Of a stretch of 35,307 bases of DNA, positions 12,299 through 19,866 are shown piece by piece. Source of the DNA: an uncultured bacterium (GTDB lineage: Bacteria > Bacillota > Clostridia > Oscillospirales > Acutalibacteraceae); NCBI GenBank assembly GCA_905215055.1, contig CAJMOH010000031.1, forward strand, positions 1 to 35,307. Direction: 5' to 3'. Position numbers and translations under genes: made by a program. Every line of letters begins with the position of its first letter. The stretch's first letter is position 1. The notes under the pieces are model-generated. The model searched no databases. It was not told where the DNA came from and was given only the letters and a program-made list of their open reading frames with translations.

Positions 12299-12328
12299 TT
12301 GGACACCCGGCCCAGTTGCGGGTATACT
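12299..12328 (+). promoter_or_regulatory. plus-strand promoter, core shared with the divergent promoter
   Basis: TTGGAC (12299..12304) and TATACT (12323..12328) are separated by 18 bp within AGTATTGGAC-N18-TATACTGAA. It reads into the metallo-beta-lactamase-fold gene 30 bp away. The longer than normal spacer is typical of activator-dependent promoters. Confidence 0.65.
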
Positions 12329-12357
12329 GAATACAAACAGTGTGAGGAGGCGGTATC

Positions 12358-13173
12358 ATGAACAAGATCCAGGCCAAAGCGCCTGACCCCACTCCCTTTG
12401 GCAAAGAGGCTTTCAGCCCCCAGGAAGGCACCACGGTCCGCTGGCTGGGTGGCGCGGGGGCGCTAGTCAACTGCCGTGGGACGAACATTCTCATCGACCC
12501 GGTGCTGGAGGGCTTTGACATGCCCTTGCTGGTAGAGTCCCCCCTGAAGGTGGAGGACGTGCCCAAGGTGGACGCCGTTTTGCTGACCCACAGCGACAAC
12601 GACCACTTCAGTCGGGACACCTGCCGGGACTTGGCCCCGGTGTGTGGCGCCTACCACGCTCCCCGCTATGTGGCGGGGCTGTGCCGGGACATGAGTCTGC
12701 CCGGGGTGGACCACAACATTGGGGAACCGTTCTCCGTGGGGCCGGTAAAGATCACCCTGACCCCGGCGGACCACGCCTGGCAGAATGAAGTCCCCGGTGC
12801 GGCGGACCGTGTGTTTTTGCCCGAGGACTTCTGCGGCTTCTGGCTGGACACCCCGGACGGCTCCCTCTGGGCGGTGGGGGATTCCCGGCTGCTGGAGGAA
12901 CACCTGCACATGCCCACCCCGGATTTGATGCTCTTCGACTTTTCCAACGACGGCTGGCACATCGGCCTGGAAAACGCGGTAAAGCTGGCTAACGCCTATC
13001 CCCATACTCCCCTGCTGCTGTGGCACTGGGGCTGTGTGGACGCCCCGGACATGGACCCCTTCAACGGGGACCCGGCGGATTTGATTGCCCGCATCCAAAA
13101 CCCGAACCGGGCTCTGGTGTTAGCTCCTGGGGAACCGTTGGAGCTTCGCCCTTTGAACCAGGAAAAGGGATGA
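12358..13173 (+). CDS. metallo-beta-lactamase-fold hydrolase
   Basis: A 271-aa protein of the UlaG/YfiT-like branch. The first strand is VRWLGGAGALVNCRGTNILI, then DPVL. The metal motif is LTHSDNDHFS, so the usual HxHxDH is HxDxDH here, with Asp in place of the second His. TPADHAW, VGDSRLLEEH and LFDFSNDGWHIG supply later ligands, and LLLWHWG closes the site. GGAGG lies about 9 bases upstream. The substrate is unknown; lactonase or phosphodiester hydrolysis would fit the family. It is divergent from the flavoprotein operon under a near-identical promoter. Confidence 0.82.
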   Translation: MNKIQAKAPDPTPFGKEAFSPQEGTTVRWLGGAGALVNCRGTNILIDPVLEGFDMPLLVESPLKVEDVPKVDAVLLTHSDNDHFSRDTCRDLAPVCGAYHAPRYVAGLCRDMSLPGVDHNIGEPFSVGPVKITLTPADHAWQNEVPGAADRVFLPEDFCGFWLDTPDGSLWAVGDSRLLEEHLHMPTPDLMLFDFSNDGWHIGLENAVKLANAYPHTPLLLWHWGCVDAPDMDPFNGDPADLIARIQNPNRALVLAPGEPLELRPLNQEKG

Positions 13174-13206
13174 AAAAAGGAGGCGCCTTTCCAGCGTCTC
13201 CTTTTT
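13174..13206 (+). terminator. intrinsic terminator after the MBL-fold gene
   Basis: AAAAAGGAGGCGC pairs with GCGTCTCCTTTTT across CTTTCCA and ends in a T-run. It starts right after the stop codon. Confidence 0.75.
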
Positions 13207-13221
13207 AGTACCGTCACACGG

Positions 13222-13467
13222 CTAGTATCTTTCACTTTCCCCATACCGCTGCACCATCTGCACAAACAGGGAAGTGGCGGGGTTGAACACGTGATTTTTC
13301 TTCCAAATCAGCACGCCCCGGATGGAGCGCTCCGGCACCAGCGGCACAAAGCGCAGCCGAGGGCTGTGATGGATGGCCAAGGCCCCGTTTAGGCACACCG
13401 CCACGCCAAGTCCCTCCTCCACCAGCAGAACCGTATTGGAGAGGATGTTGTAGTTATCGATGCACAC
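13222..13467 (-). pseudogene. C-terminal remnant of a LysR-family regulator
   Basis: An 81-residue frame matches only the end of a LysR effector-binding domain: NYNILSNTVLLVEEGLGVAV, then CLNGALAIHHSPRLRFVPLV, then RGVLIWKKNHVFNPATSLFV. The N-terminal HTH and about 200 residues are missing. Immediately upstream on its strand lies a long hairpin, with the cupin beyond. Family LysR genes often neighbour cupins, SDRs and flavoproteins of the sort found here, so this was probably the local regulator. No ribosome-binding site is evident. Confidence 0.7.
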
Positions 13468-13505
13468 GGGCGCACTTTCATAAAGAAAGTGCGCCCAGCT
13501 TTTTT
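13468..13505 (+). terminator. strong 12-bp hairpin with T-run between the cupin and the LysR remnant
   Basis: GGGCGCACTTTC (13468..13479) pairs perfectly with GAAAGTGCGCCC (13485..13496) over ATAAA. AGC plus TTTTTT follows on the plus strand. The stem lies right after the cupin stop and may work in both directions, although the T-run faces the plus strand. Confidence 0.65.
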
Positions 13506-13941
13506 AATGCAGTTTGGAATAGCTTTCGTCGTCTACCGCCTCCAGCCACTCGTTGCTGGTCTCTTCGCCAGGCACTTCCACGGCAATGTGGCTGAACCAG
13601 CTGTCCGCCTTGGCACCGTGCCAGTGCTTTACCTCCGGCGGAATGACGATGACCGTTCCAGGAGTGAGGCTTACTGCATCTTTCCCTTCCTCCTGATACC
13701 AACCTTCGCCCGCGGTGCAGATGAGGATCTGTCCGCCGCCAGTTTTCGCATGATGGATGTGCCAGTTGTTGCGGCAGCCCGGTTCAAAGGTGACGTTTGC
13801 CAAACCCACGATGCTTTCCCCCAGCTTGGTCATAGGATTTAAATAGGAATTCCCGATAAAGTACTGGGCAAAAGCAGTGTTGGCCATTCCCTGGCCAAAG
13901 ATATTCTGTTCGTCAAATGCGGTTTTGTCTTGAACTTTCAT
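13504..13941 (-). CDS. cupin-domain protein
   Basis: A 145-aa single-domain cupin. Motif 1 is NNWHIHHAKTGGGQILICTAGEG with metal-binding His residues. Motif 2 is PGTVIVIPPEVKHWHGAKAD with the final His. Proteins of this subfamily often accompany carboxymuconolactone decarboxylase-like and LysR genes. A small-molecule isomerase, dioxygenase or binding role is possible; the substrate is unknown. TAGGAGG lies about 9 bases upstream. Its partner regulator appears to be the decayed LysR gene just downstream. Confidence 0.85.
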   Translation of the reverse strand: MKVQDKTAFDEQNIFGQGMANTAFAQYFIGNSYLNPMTKLGESIVGLANVTFEPGCRNNWHIHHAKTGGGQILICTAGEGWYQEEGKDAVSLTPGTVIVIPPEVKHWHGAKADSWFSHIAVEVPGEETSNEWLEAVDDESYSKLH

Positions 13942-13988
13942 GGTGAAGCCTCCTATATAGTCCTTTAGTTTGTGGTAGTGGATACAAA

Positions 13989-14047
13989 AATGAGGGTGTC
14001 CTCTCGGAACACCCTCATTGTACCTCTCTCTAGGTAAAAATGTCTGA
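13989..14047 (-). promoter_or_regulatory. cupin control region: long-spacer promoter and overlapping hairpin
   Basis: On the minus strand TCAGAC (14042..14047) and TACAAT (14017..14022) are 19 bp apart. The spacer holds the dyad TACCT-N6-AGGTA (14021..14036), a layout typical of MerR-type activation. The perfect 11-bp inverted repeat AATGAGGGTGT/ACACCCTCATT (13989..14019) overlaps the start and is followed by TTTTT on the minus strand, so it may also terminate transcripts entering from the right. Confidence 0.5.
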
Positions 14048-14232
14048 TGCTTATTACAAATCTTAAATTATACGCAACAAGCATAGCACAATTATTCATT
14101 TATTTCCACAGTGGGCAAAAGTGTGAGAAAAGGTACAGCGGGGATTGGAAAATGAACAAACTCTTTTCAAGTCAAAACAAGACGGTTCCGAATCCAGTAT
14201 TTTTATGATAATTCTGGTTTTTTGGAGGCTGG

Positions 14233-14415
14233 TATCTATTTCGTCACCCAAACCCACCAGGCTGAGCCTGGACGCAAGTCGCGTTCCAGAGCTTGGCTTT
14301 TTCTTTTGTCTTACGGCTCGCGTTTGTAGCGAATATCTATTTTGTCACCCGAACCCATGGGTTGCACCCCAGACAAGTCGCGAATCTCACTTTGTGAGGT
14401 TCGCGGCTTTTTTTG
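14233..14415. repeat. two diverged tandem copies of a structured intergenic repeat
   Basis: Copy A starts at 14233 and copy B at 14334, a period of 101 bp. Shared blocks are TATCTATTTYGTCACCC, AACCCA, a GAC(G)CAAGTCGCG block and a final TTTTT run. Copy B ends in the hairpin GCGAATCTCAC/GTGAGGTTCGC plus TTTTTTT; copy A has CCAGG/CCTGG and a shorter hairpin. No gene lies between 13942 and 14597, so these repeats are the main content. They may be a dispersed clostridial intergenic repeat or tandem terminators. Confidence 0.6.
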
Positions 14416-14597
14416 CCCGCGTTTTGCATTGCCGGCGTGTTCACTGTCTTCGCTGGGATTCCTCTCTTGCTTACTGCCAACCCAAAGGTTAATCCCTCCC
14501 AACGAAATGGAACTTCTCATTTTGCGGGGAGGGGTTTATGCTTTTACAAGAGAAAGTGTCGAGAGAACTCAAGGAATTTCAGAAAGGATTGGTTGGC

Positions 14598-15431
14598 ATG
14601 AAACAAACACGCACATGGCTCATCACCGGATGCTCCACCGGCATTGGCCGGGGCATCGCGGAAGCGGTGCTGCAAAAGGGAGAAAACGCTGTGGTCACCG
14701 CTCGGGACAAGAGCCGGGTGAAGGATTTTGAGGAACGCTATCCCGGCAAGGCCCTGGCCGTCACCCTGGACATGGAGCGGCCGGAGACCATTGCCCAGGC
14801 GGTGAAACAGGCCCAGGAGCGGTTTGGCTCGGTGGACGTGCTCATCAACAACGCGGGCCACGGCTACCGGGCAGCCCTGGAGGAAGGGGAACCGGCGGCG
14901 GTGGCGGAATTGTTCCAAACCAATTTCTTCGGCCCCGGCGAGCTGATAAAGCTGGTGCTGCCCGCCATGCGGGAGCAGAAGTACGGCGTCATTGTAAACG
15001 TGTCATCCATCGGCGCGGTGACGCCCGGCCTGGGCAGCGGCTACTATGGAGCTTCCAAGGCAGCGCTGGAGGCGGTGACGGACAGCCTGCGCCGGGAGGC
15101 GGCGCCCTTGGGGATCAAGGCCTTCATCGTGGAGCCGGGCAGCTTCCGCACCGCCTTTTACGATGAGGCTCTCCGGGGCAGCCAGGTGAAGATCGGCGAC
15201 TACGACCAGACCTCTGGCAAGACCCGGAAGGAAAACCTTGTAAACACCCATCAGCAGCCCGGGGACCCAAGGAAGGGCGGCGCTCTCATTGTGGAGGCGG
15301 TGGATATGGACAACCCGCCCTTGCGGGTGCTGCTGGGCAGCGATGCGGTGAGATTTGTCACCACCCAGCGGAAGGCCCAGCTGGAGGAAGCCCAGGCCCA
15401 GGCGGAGTTCGCCGCCCGGTCGGATTATTGA
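14598..15431 (+). CDS. short-chain dehydrogenase/reductase
   Basis: A 277-aa classical SDR. The cofactor motif is TGCSTGIGRG near 10-19, followed by NNAGHGYRAA, VSSIGAV and the catalytic YYGASK (Tyr/Lys four residues apart), then VEPGSFRTAF. The start chosen is MKQTRTWLITG at 14598 with AAAGGA upstream; a longer frame from 14538 also has a purine-rich site but lacks SDR homology. It is an NAD(P)H-dependent oxidoreductase of a small carbonyl or alcohol substrate. It begins a plus-strand cluster with two alcohol dehydrogenases and a lipoprotein flavodoxin. Confidence 0.88.
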   Translation: MKQTRTWLITGCSTGIGRGIAEAVLQKGENAVVTARDKSRVKDFEERYPGKALAVTLDMERPETIAQAVKQAQERFGSVDVLINNAGHGYRAALEEGEPAAVAELFQTNFFGPGELIKLVLPAMREQKYGVIVNVSSIGAVTPGLGSGYYGASKAALEAVTDSLRREAAPLGIKAFIVEPGSFRTAFYDEALRGSQVKIGDYDQTSGKTRKENLVNTHQQPGDPRKGGALIVEAVDMDNPPLRVLLGSDAVRFVTTQRKAQLEEAQAQAEFAARSDY

Positions 15432-15484
15432 GAGAAAATCAAAAGGTTTCTTTACTAGTATCAAAGGCAAGGAGGATTTTCATC

Positions 15485-16630
15485 ATGAAAGACTTTACCT
15501 ATTCCTATCCCACCCATGTGTACTTTGGCAAGGGGACACTGGCAAACGCCCTGAAGGCGGAGCTTCCCGCCGAAGCCAAAAAGGTGCTGCTGGCCTACGG
15601 CGGAGGCTCCATCAAGAGGAACGGAATTTATGAGGAGGTCACCGGTCTGCTGCAAACTTTCGGTAAAGAGGTGGTGGAGTTCAACGGCATTATGGCGAAC
15701 CCCACTTACGCCAAAGTCCAGGAGGGTGCCAAGATCGCCAAGGAAAACAGTGTGGACTACATCCTGGCCGTGGGTGGCGGCAGTGTCATTGATTGCTGCA
15801 AGATTGTAGCGGCCCAGGCCAAGACCGGCAAGGATTTGTGGGAGATGGAGTTTGTGGATCATCAATTCCCCCAGGAGGTTCTTCCCATGGGGGCGGTGGT
15901 CACGGCCTCCGGCACCGGCGCGGAGATGAACGGCGGGGCGGTCATCACTAACGAGGCTGTCACCGTGAAGGCAGGCATGGTGGCGGCTGCTCCCCGGTTC
16001 GCGGTGTTGGATCCCTTCTACACCTTGTCCGTGCCTCGGATGCAGGTACTCTCCGGCGCCTTTGACACCCTGAGCCACGCCATGGAGACCTACTTCGGCA
16101 ATTCCGATTCGGACAACGTGTCCGACGACGTGGCCTTGGCCATTATGAAGAACACCGTGGTGAACATACGCCGGCTGCTCCAGAACATGGACGATTTGGA
16201 GGCCCGGGGCAGCCTGATGTGGGACTCCGCCATGGCGGAGAACGGCATCCTGAAAGTGGGCCGCCTGACGGACTTCCAGGCCCACCAGATGGAGCACCAG
16301 CTGGGCGCCTACACCGACTGCAACCATGGCCAGGGCTTAGCGGTGATCCACCCCGCCTACTACCGGTTCCTGTGCCCCTATGCGAAGGAAAAGTTTACCC
16401 GTTTCGCCCAGGTGATCTTTGACAAGGGGGCCGCAGAAGAGGGCATCGACGCCCTGTCCGCTTTCATCCAGGAGTGCGGCCTGCCCACAAAAATGGGCCA
16501 GCTGAAGTCCAAGGTGGAGATCACCTCAGACCTGCTGCGCCAGGTGGCGGACAGCTGCAACCTGATCCAAACCAACCCCCATCCCCTCACCCACGAGGAC
16601 GTGTACCAGATTCTCCAGGCGTGCCTGTGA
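15485..16630 (+). CDS. iron-dependent alcohol dehydrogenase (butanol-dehydrogenase type)
   Basis: A 381-aa group III alcohol dehydrogenase. The NAD(P)-binding strand is AVGGGSVIDCCK, with ASGTGAEMNGGAVI following. Metal ligands Asp194 and His198 are in GAFDTLSHAMETYF, and His267 and His281 in HQMEHQLGAYTDCNHGQG. AAGGAGG lies 8 bases before the ATG. It resembles YugJ/BdhA-type enzymes that reduce aldehydes to alcohols. The second copy downstream (16998) has the same motifs, so the pair probably arose by duplication and handles related aldehydes. Confidence 0.92.
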   Translation: MKDFTYSYPTHVYFGKGTLANALKAELPAEAKKVLLAYGGGSIKRNGIYEEVTGLLQTFGKEVVEFNGIMANPTYAKVQEGAKIAKENSVDYILAVGGGSVIDCCKIVAAQAKTGKDLWEMEFVDHQFPQEVLPMGAVVTASGTGAEMNGGAVITNEAVTVKAGMVAAAPRFAVLDPFYTLSVPRMQVLSGAFDTLSHAMETYFGNSDSDNVSDDVALAIMKNTVVNIRRLLQNMDDLEARGSLMWDSAMAENGILKVGRLTDFQAHQMEHQLGAYTDCNHGQGLAVIHPAYYRFLCPYAKEKFTRFAQVIFDKGAAEEGIDALSAFIQECGLPTKMGQLKSKVEITSDLLRQVADSCNLIQTNPHPLTHEDVYQILQACL

Positions 16631-16766
16631 AATTTGGCATAAAGCAGTGGAGGAATGTCTTATACAGCAATAACCTTTCGCTTCACGCTCCCTAACAAAG
16701 AGAGACTTCTGCGGAGGTCTCTCTTGCTTTATAATGGGGGCAAGAAAGAGAAAGGCGGTGGAATCC

Positions 16767-16901
16767 ATGAAAATCGCGGCAGCATTGGCGGCCCTGGGGC
16801 TGGCGCTGCTCACCGGGTGCGCCCCGGCGGGGGAAGCCGTTTCCCAGCAAGTGGAGCCCATCACCCAAGAAAGCGAGGCGCCGTCCCTCCTCAGGCCATA
16901 A
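16767..16901 (+). CDS. small lipoprotein stub, probably a remnant
   Basis: A 44-aa frame begins MKIAAALAALGLALLTGCAP, a good signal sequence with lipobox LTGC. It continues only to SEAPSLLRP. A TATAAT-like box lies near 16729. It ends in TAA, after which the same reading frame stays open into the next alcohol dehydrogenase (16902..16997). Too short to be a functional lipoprotein by itself unless it is a lipopeptide; a truncated gene is more likely. Confidence 0.4.
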   Translation: MKIAAALAALGLALLTGCAPAGEAVSQQVEPITQESEAPSLLRP

Positions 16902-16997
16902 AGCGGATGTGGCGCGTGCCGCGAAGGGGGCGCCAAGTCCGCGGCCCTCTTCCAGAAGGGCGTTCGCAGCAAGCTGTTTGAGAAAGGAAGCGGTTTC

Positions 16998-18164
16998 GTG
17001 AACAACTTTATCTTTGAAAATTCCACCAAGGTCATCTTTGGCCAAGGGTGTGTCAAGGAATATCTGGCCTGCAAGGTAAAGCCCTGCCAGACCATCCTGC
17101 TGGCCTACGGCGGCGGGTCCATCCAGAAAAACGGCGTTTACCAGGAGGTCACCTCCATTCTGGAAAACGCTAGAAAAACCGTGGTGGAGTTTCCCGGCAT
17201 CCAGCCAAACCCCACCTACGCAAAGGTGTTGGAAGGGGCAAAGCTGGCCCGGAAGCACAACGTGGACATGATCCTGGCGGTGGGGGGCGGCAGCGTGATG
17301 GACTGCGCCAAGGCGGTGTCCTTAGCGGCCCGGTATGAGGGGGACGTTTGGGAGGATTACTGGGAGCGGCCTGGGATTATCCAGTGCCAGCCCCTGCCCC
17401 TGGGAGTGATCGTCACCGCGGCGGGTACCGGCAGCGAGTGCAACGGCGGGGCGGTCATCACCCACGAGGAAAAGAGGGTCAAGACCGGGCGGGACTATCC
17501 GCAGCTCAACCCCCGCTTTGCCCTGATGGACCCCACCTACACCTATTCGGTGCCGGTGAAGCAGATGGTCTCCGGCGGGTTCGACATCCTCTCCCACCTG
17601 ATGGAGACCTACTTCAGCGAGCCAAACCAGGACAACGTCTCCGATGACATGATAGAGGCTCTGATGAAAAGCGTCATCCGCAACCTGCGGACCGCCATCC
17701 AGAACCCCAAGGATTACACCGCCCGCTCCAACCTGCTGTGGGACTCCACCCTGGGAGAAAACCGGCTGGTGAAGATGGGCAAGCGCTGCGACTTTCAGTG
17801 CCACAGCATGGAGCATCAGCTGGGGGCCTATACAAACTGCAACCACGGCTTTGGCCTGGCGGTGCTTCATCCCGTGTATTACCGGCATATCTATAAAGAA
17901 GGGCTGCCCAAGTTTGTCCGGTTCGCCGAGAACGTGTGGGCCATCCCCCGGAAAGGCAAAACCGATGAGGAGCTGGCCCTGGCGGGCATCGAGGCCCTTG
18001 CCGACTTCATCCAGGAGGTGGGGCTGCCCACTTCCCTGAAGGAGCTGGGAGTGGAGAAAGCTCAGCTGAAGGAGATCGCCAATTTCTGCGGCATCTCCCA
18101 GGGCGGCTACAAACGCCTGACGCACCAGGAGATCTATCAGATTTTCCAGGAGTGTTACACATAA
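16998..18164 (+). CDS. iron-dependent alcohol dehydrogenase (second copy)
   Basis: A 388-aa group III alcohol dehydrogenase related along its whole length to the gene at 15485. Shared motifs are LLAYGGGSI, AVGGGSVMDCAK, AAGTGSECNGGAVI, GGFDILSHLMETYF (Asp196, His200) and HSMEHQLGAYTNCNHGFGLAV (His269, His283). The start is GTG with AAAGGAAG 9 bases upstream. Followed closely by the lipoprotein flavodoxin. Likely aldehyde-reducing with NAD(P)H. Confidence 0.9.
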   Translation: MNNFIFENSTKVIFGQGCVKEYLACKVKPCQTILLAYGGGSIQKNGVYQEVTSILENARKTVVEFPGIQPNPTYAKVLEGAKLARKHNVDMILAVGGGSVMDCAKAVSLAARYEGDVWEDYWERPGIIQCQPLPLGVIVTAAGTGSECNGGAVITHEEKRVKTGRDYPQLNPRFALMDPTYTYSVPVKQMVSGGFDILSHLMETYFSEPNQDNVSDDMIEALMKSVIRNLRTAIQNPKDYTARSNLLWDSTLGENRLVKMGKRCDFQCHSMEHQLGAYTNCNHGFGLAVLHPVYYRHIYKEGLPKFVRFAENVWAIPRKGKTDEELALAGIEALADFIQEVGLPTSLKELGVEKAQLKEIANFCGISQGGYKRLTHQEIYQIFQECYT

Positions 18165-18195
18165 AACAAGACACTTGAAAGGAAGGAATCTCTTT

Positions 18196-18909
18196 ATGAA
18201 ACGCGCGATCTCTGTACTTTTATCTTTGACCATGCTTTTCTCCCTTACCGCCTGCGGCGGAAACGGGAACAGCTCTTCCCAGGCAAGCTCTTCCGCACCG
18301 GAATCCTCCGCTGCGGAAAGCTCCGCCAGCCAGCCTTCCAGCTCCTCTGAGAGCGAGGCTTCCAGCGAAGTTTCCAGCCAGGCTCCCTCCAGCAGCCAGG
18401 CCCAGTCCGAGGATACCGGCTCTGGCAGCAGTGTGCTGGTGGTGTACTACTCCGCCACAGGCAACACGGAACAGGTGGCCCAGTACATCGCCAACGCCAC
18501 CGGCGGAGACCTGTTTGAGCTGGAGCCTGTGGACCCTTACACCAGCGATGATTTGAACTGGACCGATGACAACAGCCGTGTGTCCCAGGAGCACGCCGAC
18601 GAGTCCCTGCGGGACGTGGAGCTGGTGGCGGACACCGTGGACAACTGGGACCAGTACGACACGGTGTTCATCGGCTACCCCATTTGGTGGGGCATCGCCG
18701 CCTGGCCTGTGGACGGCTTTGTGGAGGCCAACGACTTCTCCGGCAAGGCCGTGATCCCCTTCTGCACCAGCTCCAGCTCTGGACTGGGGGAAAGCGGCCA
18801 GCTGCTGGCAGACATGGCCGGCACCGGCGACTGGCAAGAAGGCCAGCGGTTCCGCTCTGGGGCCAGCCAGGAGGACGTGCAGAGCTGGGTTGAGGGACTG
18901 GGGCTGTAA
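18196..18909 (+). CDS. membrane-anchored (lipoprotein) flavodoxin
   Basis: A 237-aa protein. Residues 1-20 are a lipoprotein signal peptide ending in LTAC (Cys20). Residues about 24-75 are an extended Ser/Ala/Glu linker. From about 76 a flavodoxin domain shows YYSATGNTEQVAQYIANATG (FMN phosphate loop), YDTVFIGYPIWWGIAAWPVD and PFCTSSSSGLGESGQLLADM. AAGGAAGG precedes the ATG at 18196. It would act outside the membrane, probably as an electron carrier or reductase. It lies 31 bp after the second alcohol dehydrogenase, so the two are probably cotranscribed. Confidence 0.9.
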   Translation: MKRAISVLLSLTMLFSLTACGGNGNSSSQASSSAPESSAAESSASQPSSSSESEASSEVSSQAPSSSQAQSEDTGSGSSVLVVYYSATGNTEQVAQYIANATGGDLFELEPVDPYTSDDLNWTDDNSRVSQEHADESLRDVELVADTVDNWDQYDTVFIGYPIWWGIAAWPVDGFVEANDFSGKAVIPFCTSSSSGLGESGQLLADMAGTGDWQEGQRFRSGASQEDVQSWVEGLGL

Positions 18910-19146
18910 GCCCCTGCCCGGAACACGCCCTGGGATTCTACCCCTCTAGGCAGCGGACCGCAAAAAGAAAAGCTGCCCCGGCAAGGCTTGCCGCTTCCAA
19001 AAAGGACGGCGCTCCCATTGTTGGAAACACCCGCCCTGCCAGCCCTCTGAAGGACCTGCGCTATCTGGAGAGCTTCTCCCGAAGGCGGACCGCATCGAGG
19101 TGGAGCAGGCCCTTCGGCCGGGGTACACCCTAAAAACGCAAAAAAA
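18910..19146. other. gap without a recognised gene
   Basis: About 240 bp of GC-rich DNA separate the lipoprotein flavodoxin from the next terminator. Coding-like codons are present in places (for example around 19060..19125), but no ribosome-binding site or family is visible. It may be a decayed gene end. Confidence 0.4.
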
Positions 19147-19190
19147 GACAGCCCGCTACGCGTATACCGCCAGCGGGTTCTGTCTGTTTT
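19147..19190 (+). terminator. intrinsic terminator
   Basis: GACAG plus CCCGCT (19147..19157) pairs with AGCGGG and CTGTC (19172..19184), with a TT bulge. A-rich DNA precedes it and GTTTT follows. Confidence 0.6.
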
Positions 19191-19218
19191 CAAAAACTAT
19201 GGAAAAGGAGCATCCATC

Positions 19219-19836
19219 ATGCGCGTACTCATGATTAACGGCAGTCCTCGGAAAAACGGCAACACCTCCATCGCCCTGGCGGAGATGGAAAGAATCTTTC
19301 AGGAGGAGGGAATGGAAACCCAGGTGGTCCAGGTGGGCAATCAGAATATCCGGGGCTGCATTGCCTGTCTCTCCTGCAAGCAGAAGGGAAAATGCGTCTT
19401 TGACGATCTGGTGAACCAAATCGCTCCCCAATTTGAGGCCGCTGACGGTCTGGTCATCGCCAGCCCGGTGTACTACGCCTCTGCCAACGGCGGGCTCATC
19501 TCCTTCCTGGACCGGCTGTTTTACAGCACCCTCTTTGACAAGACCATGAAGGTGGGAGCCGCGGTGGCTGTGGCCCGGCGGGGCGGTGTTTCTGCCACCT
19601 ACGACGAGCTGAACAAATATTTCGCCATCTCCGGCATGCCCATTGCCACCGGCCAGTATTGGAACGCGGTGTACGGCCGGGAAAAGGGAGAGGCTCAGGA
19701 GGACGCCGAGGGCCTGCAAACCATGCGTACCCTGGCCCGAAACATGGCCTTTTTGATGAAGTCCATCGCCTTGGGCAAGGAGCGCTTCGGCCTGCCAGAG
19801 CGAGAACCCTTCCAGCGGACCAACTTCATTCGCTGA
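19219..19836 (+). CDS. flavodoxin-fold FMN reductase (iron-sulfur flavoprotein-like)
   Basis: A 205-aa protein. The phosphate loop is NGSPRKNGNTSIALAEM. The cysteine cluster IRGCIACLSCKQKGKCVFDD is typical of iron-sulfur flavoproteins, and IASPVYYASANGGLISFLDR is the FMN strand. A C-terminal helical region follows. AAAGGAG lies 9 bases upstream. It is a paralogue of the gene at 11414 and probably performs two-electron reductions with NAD(P)H. Confidence 0.87.
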   Translation: MRVLMINGSPRKNGNTSIALAEMERIFQEEGMETQVVQVGNQNIRGCIACLSCKQKGKCVFDDLVNQIAPQFEAADGLVIASPVYYASANGGLISFLDRLFYSTLFDKTMKVGAAVAVARRGGVSATYDELNKYFAISGMPIATGQYWNAVYGREKGEAQEDAEGLQTMRTLARNMAFLMKSIALGKERFGLPEREPFQRTNFIR

Positions 19837-19866
19837 GGCCTTCTCCCTCCAGCGGCGCGAACCCTG

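Noticed and set aside
14145..14492. 115-codon plus frame and 69-codon minus frame over the tandem repeats
   Set aside because: Both only read through the structured repeats and have no ribosome-binding site.
18910..19146. Possible decayed gene before the FMN reductase
   Set aside because: Some codon-like stretches exist but no start, ribosome-binding site or family could be identified, so no gene is called.
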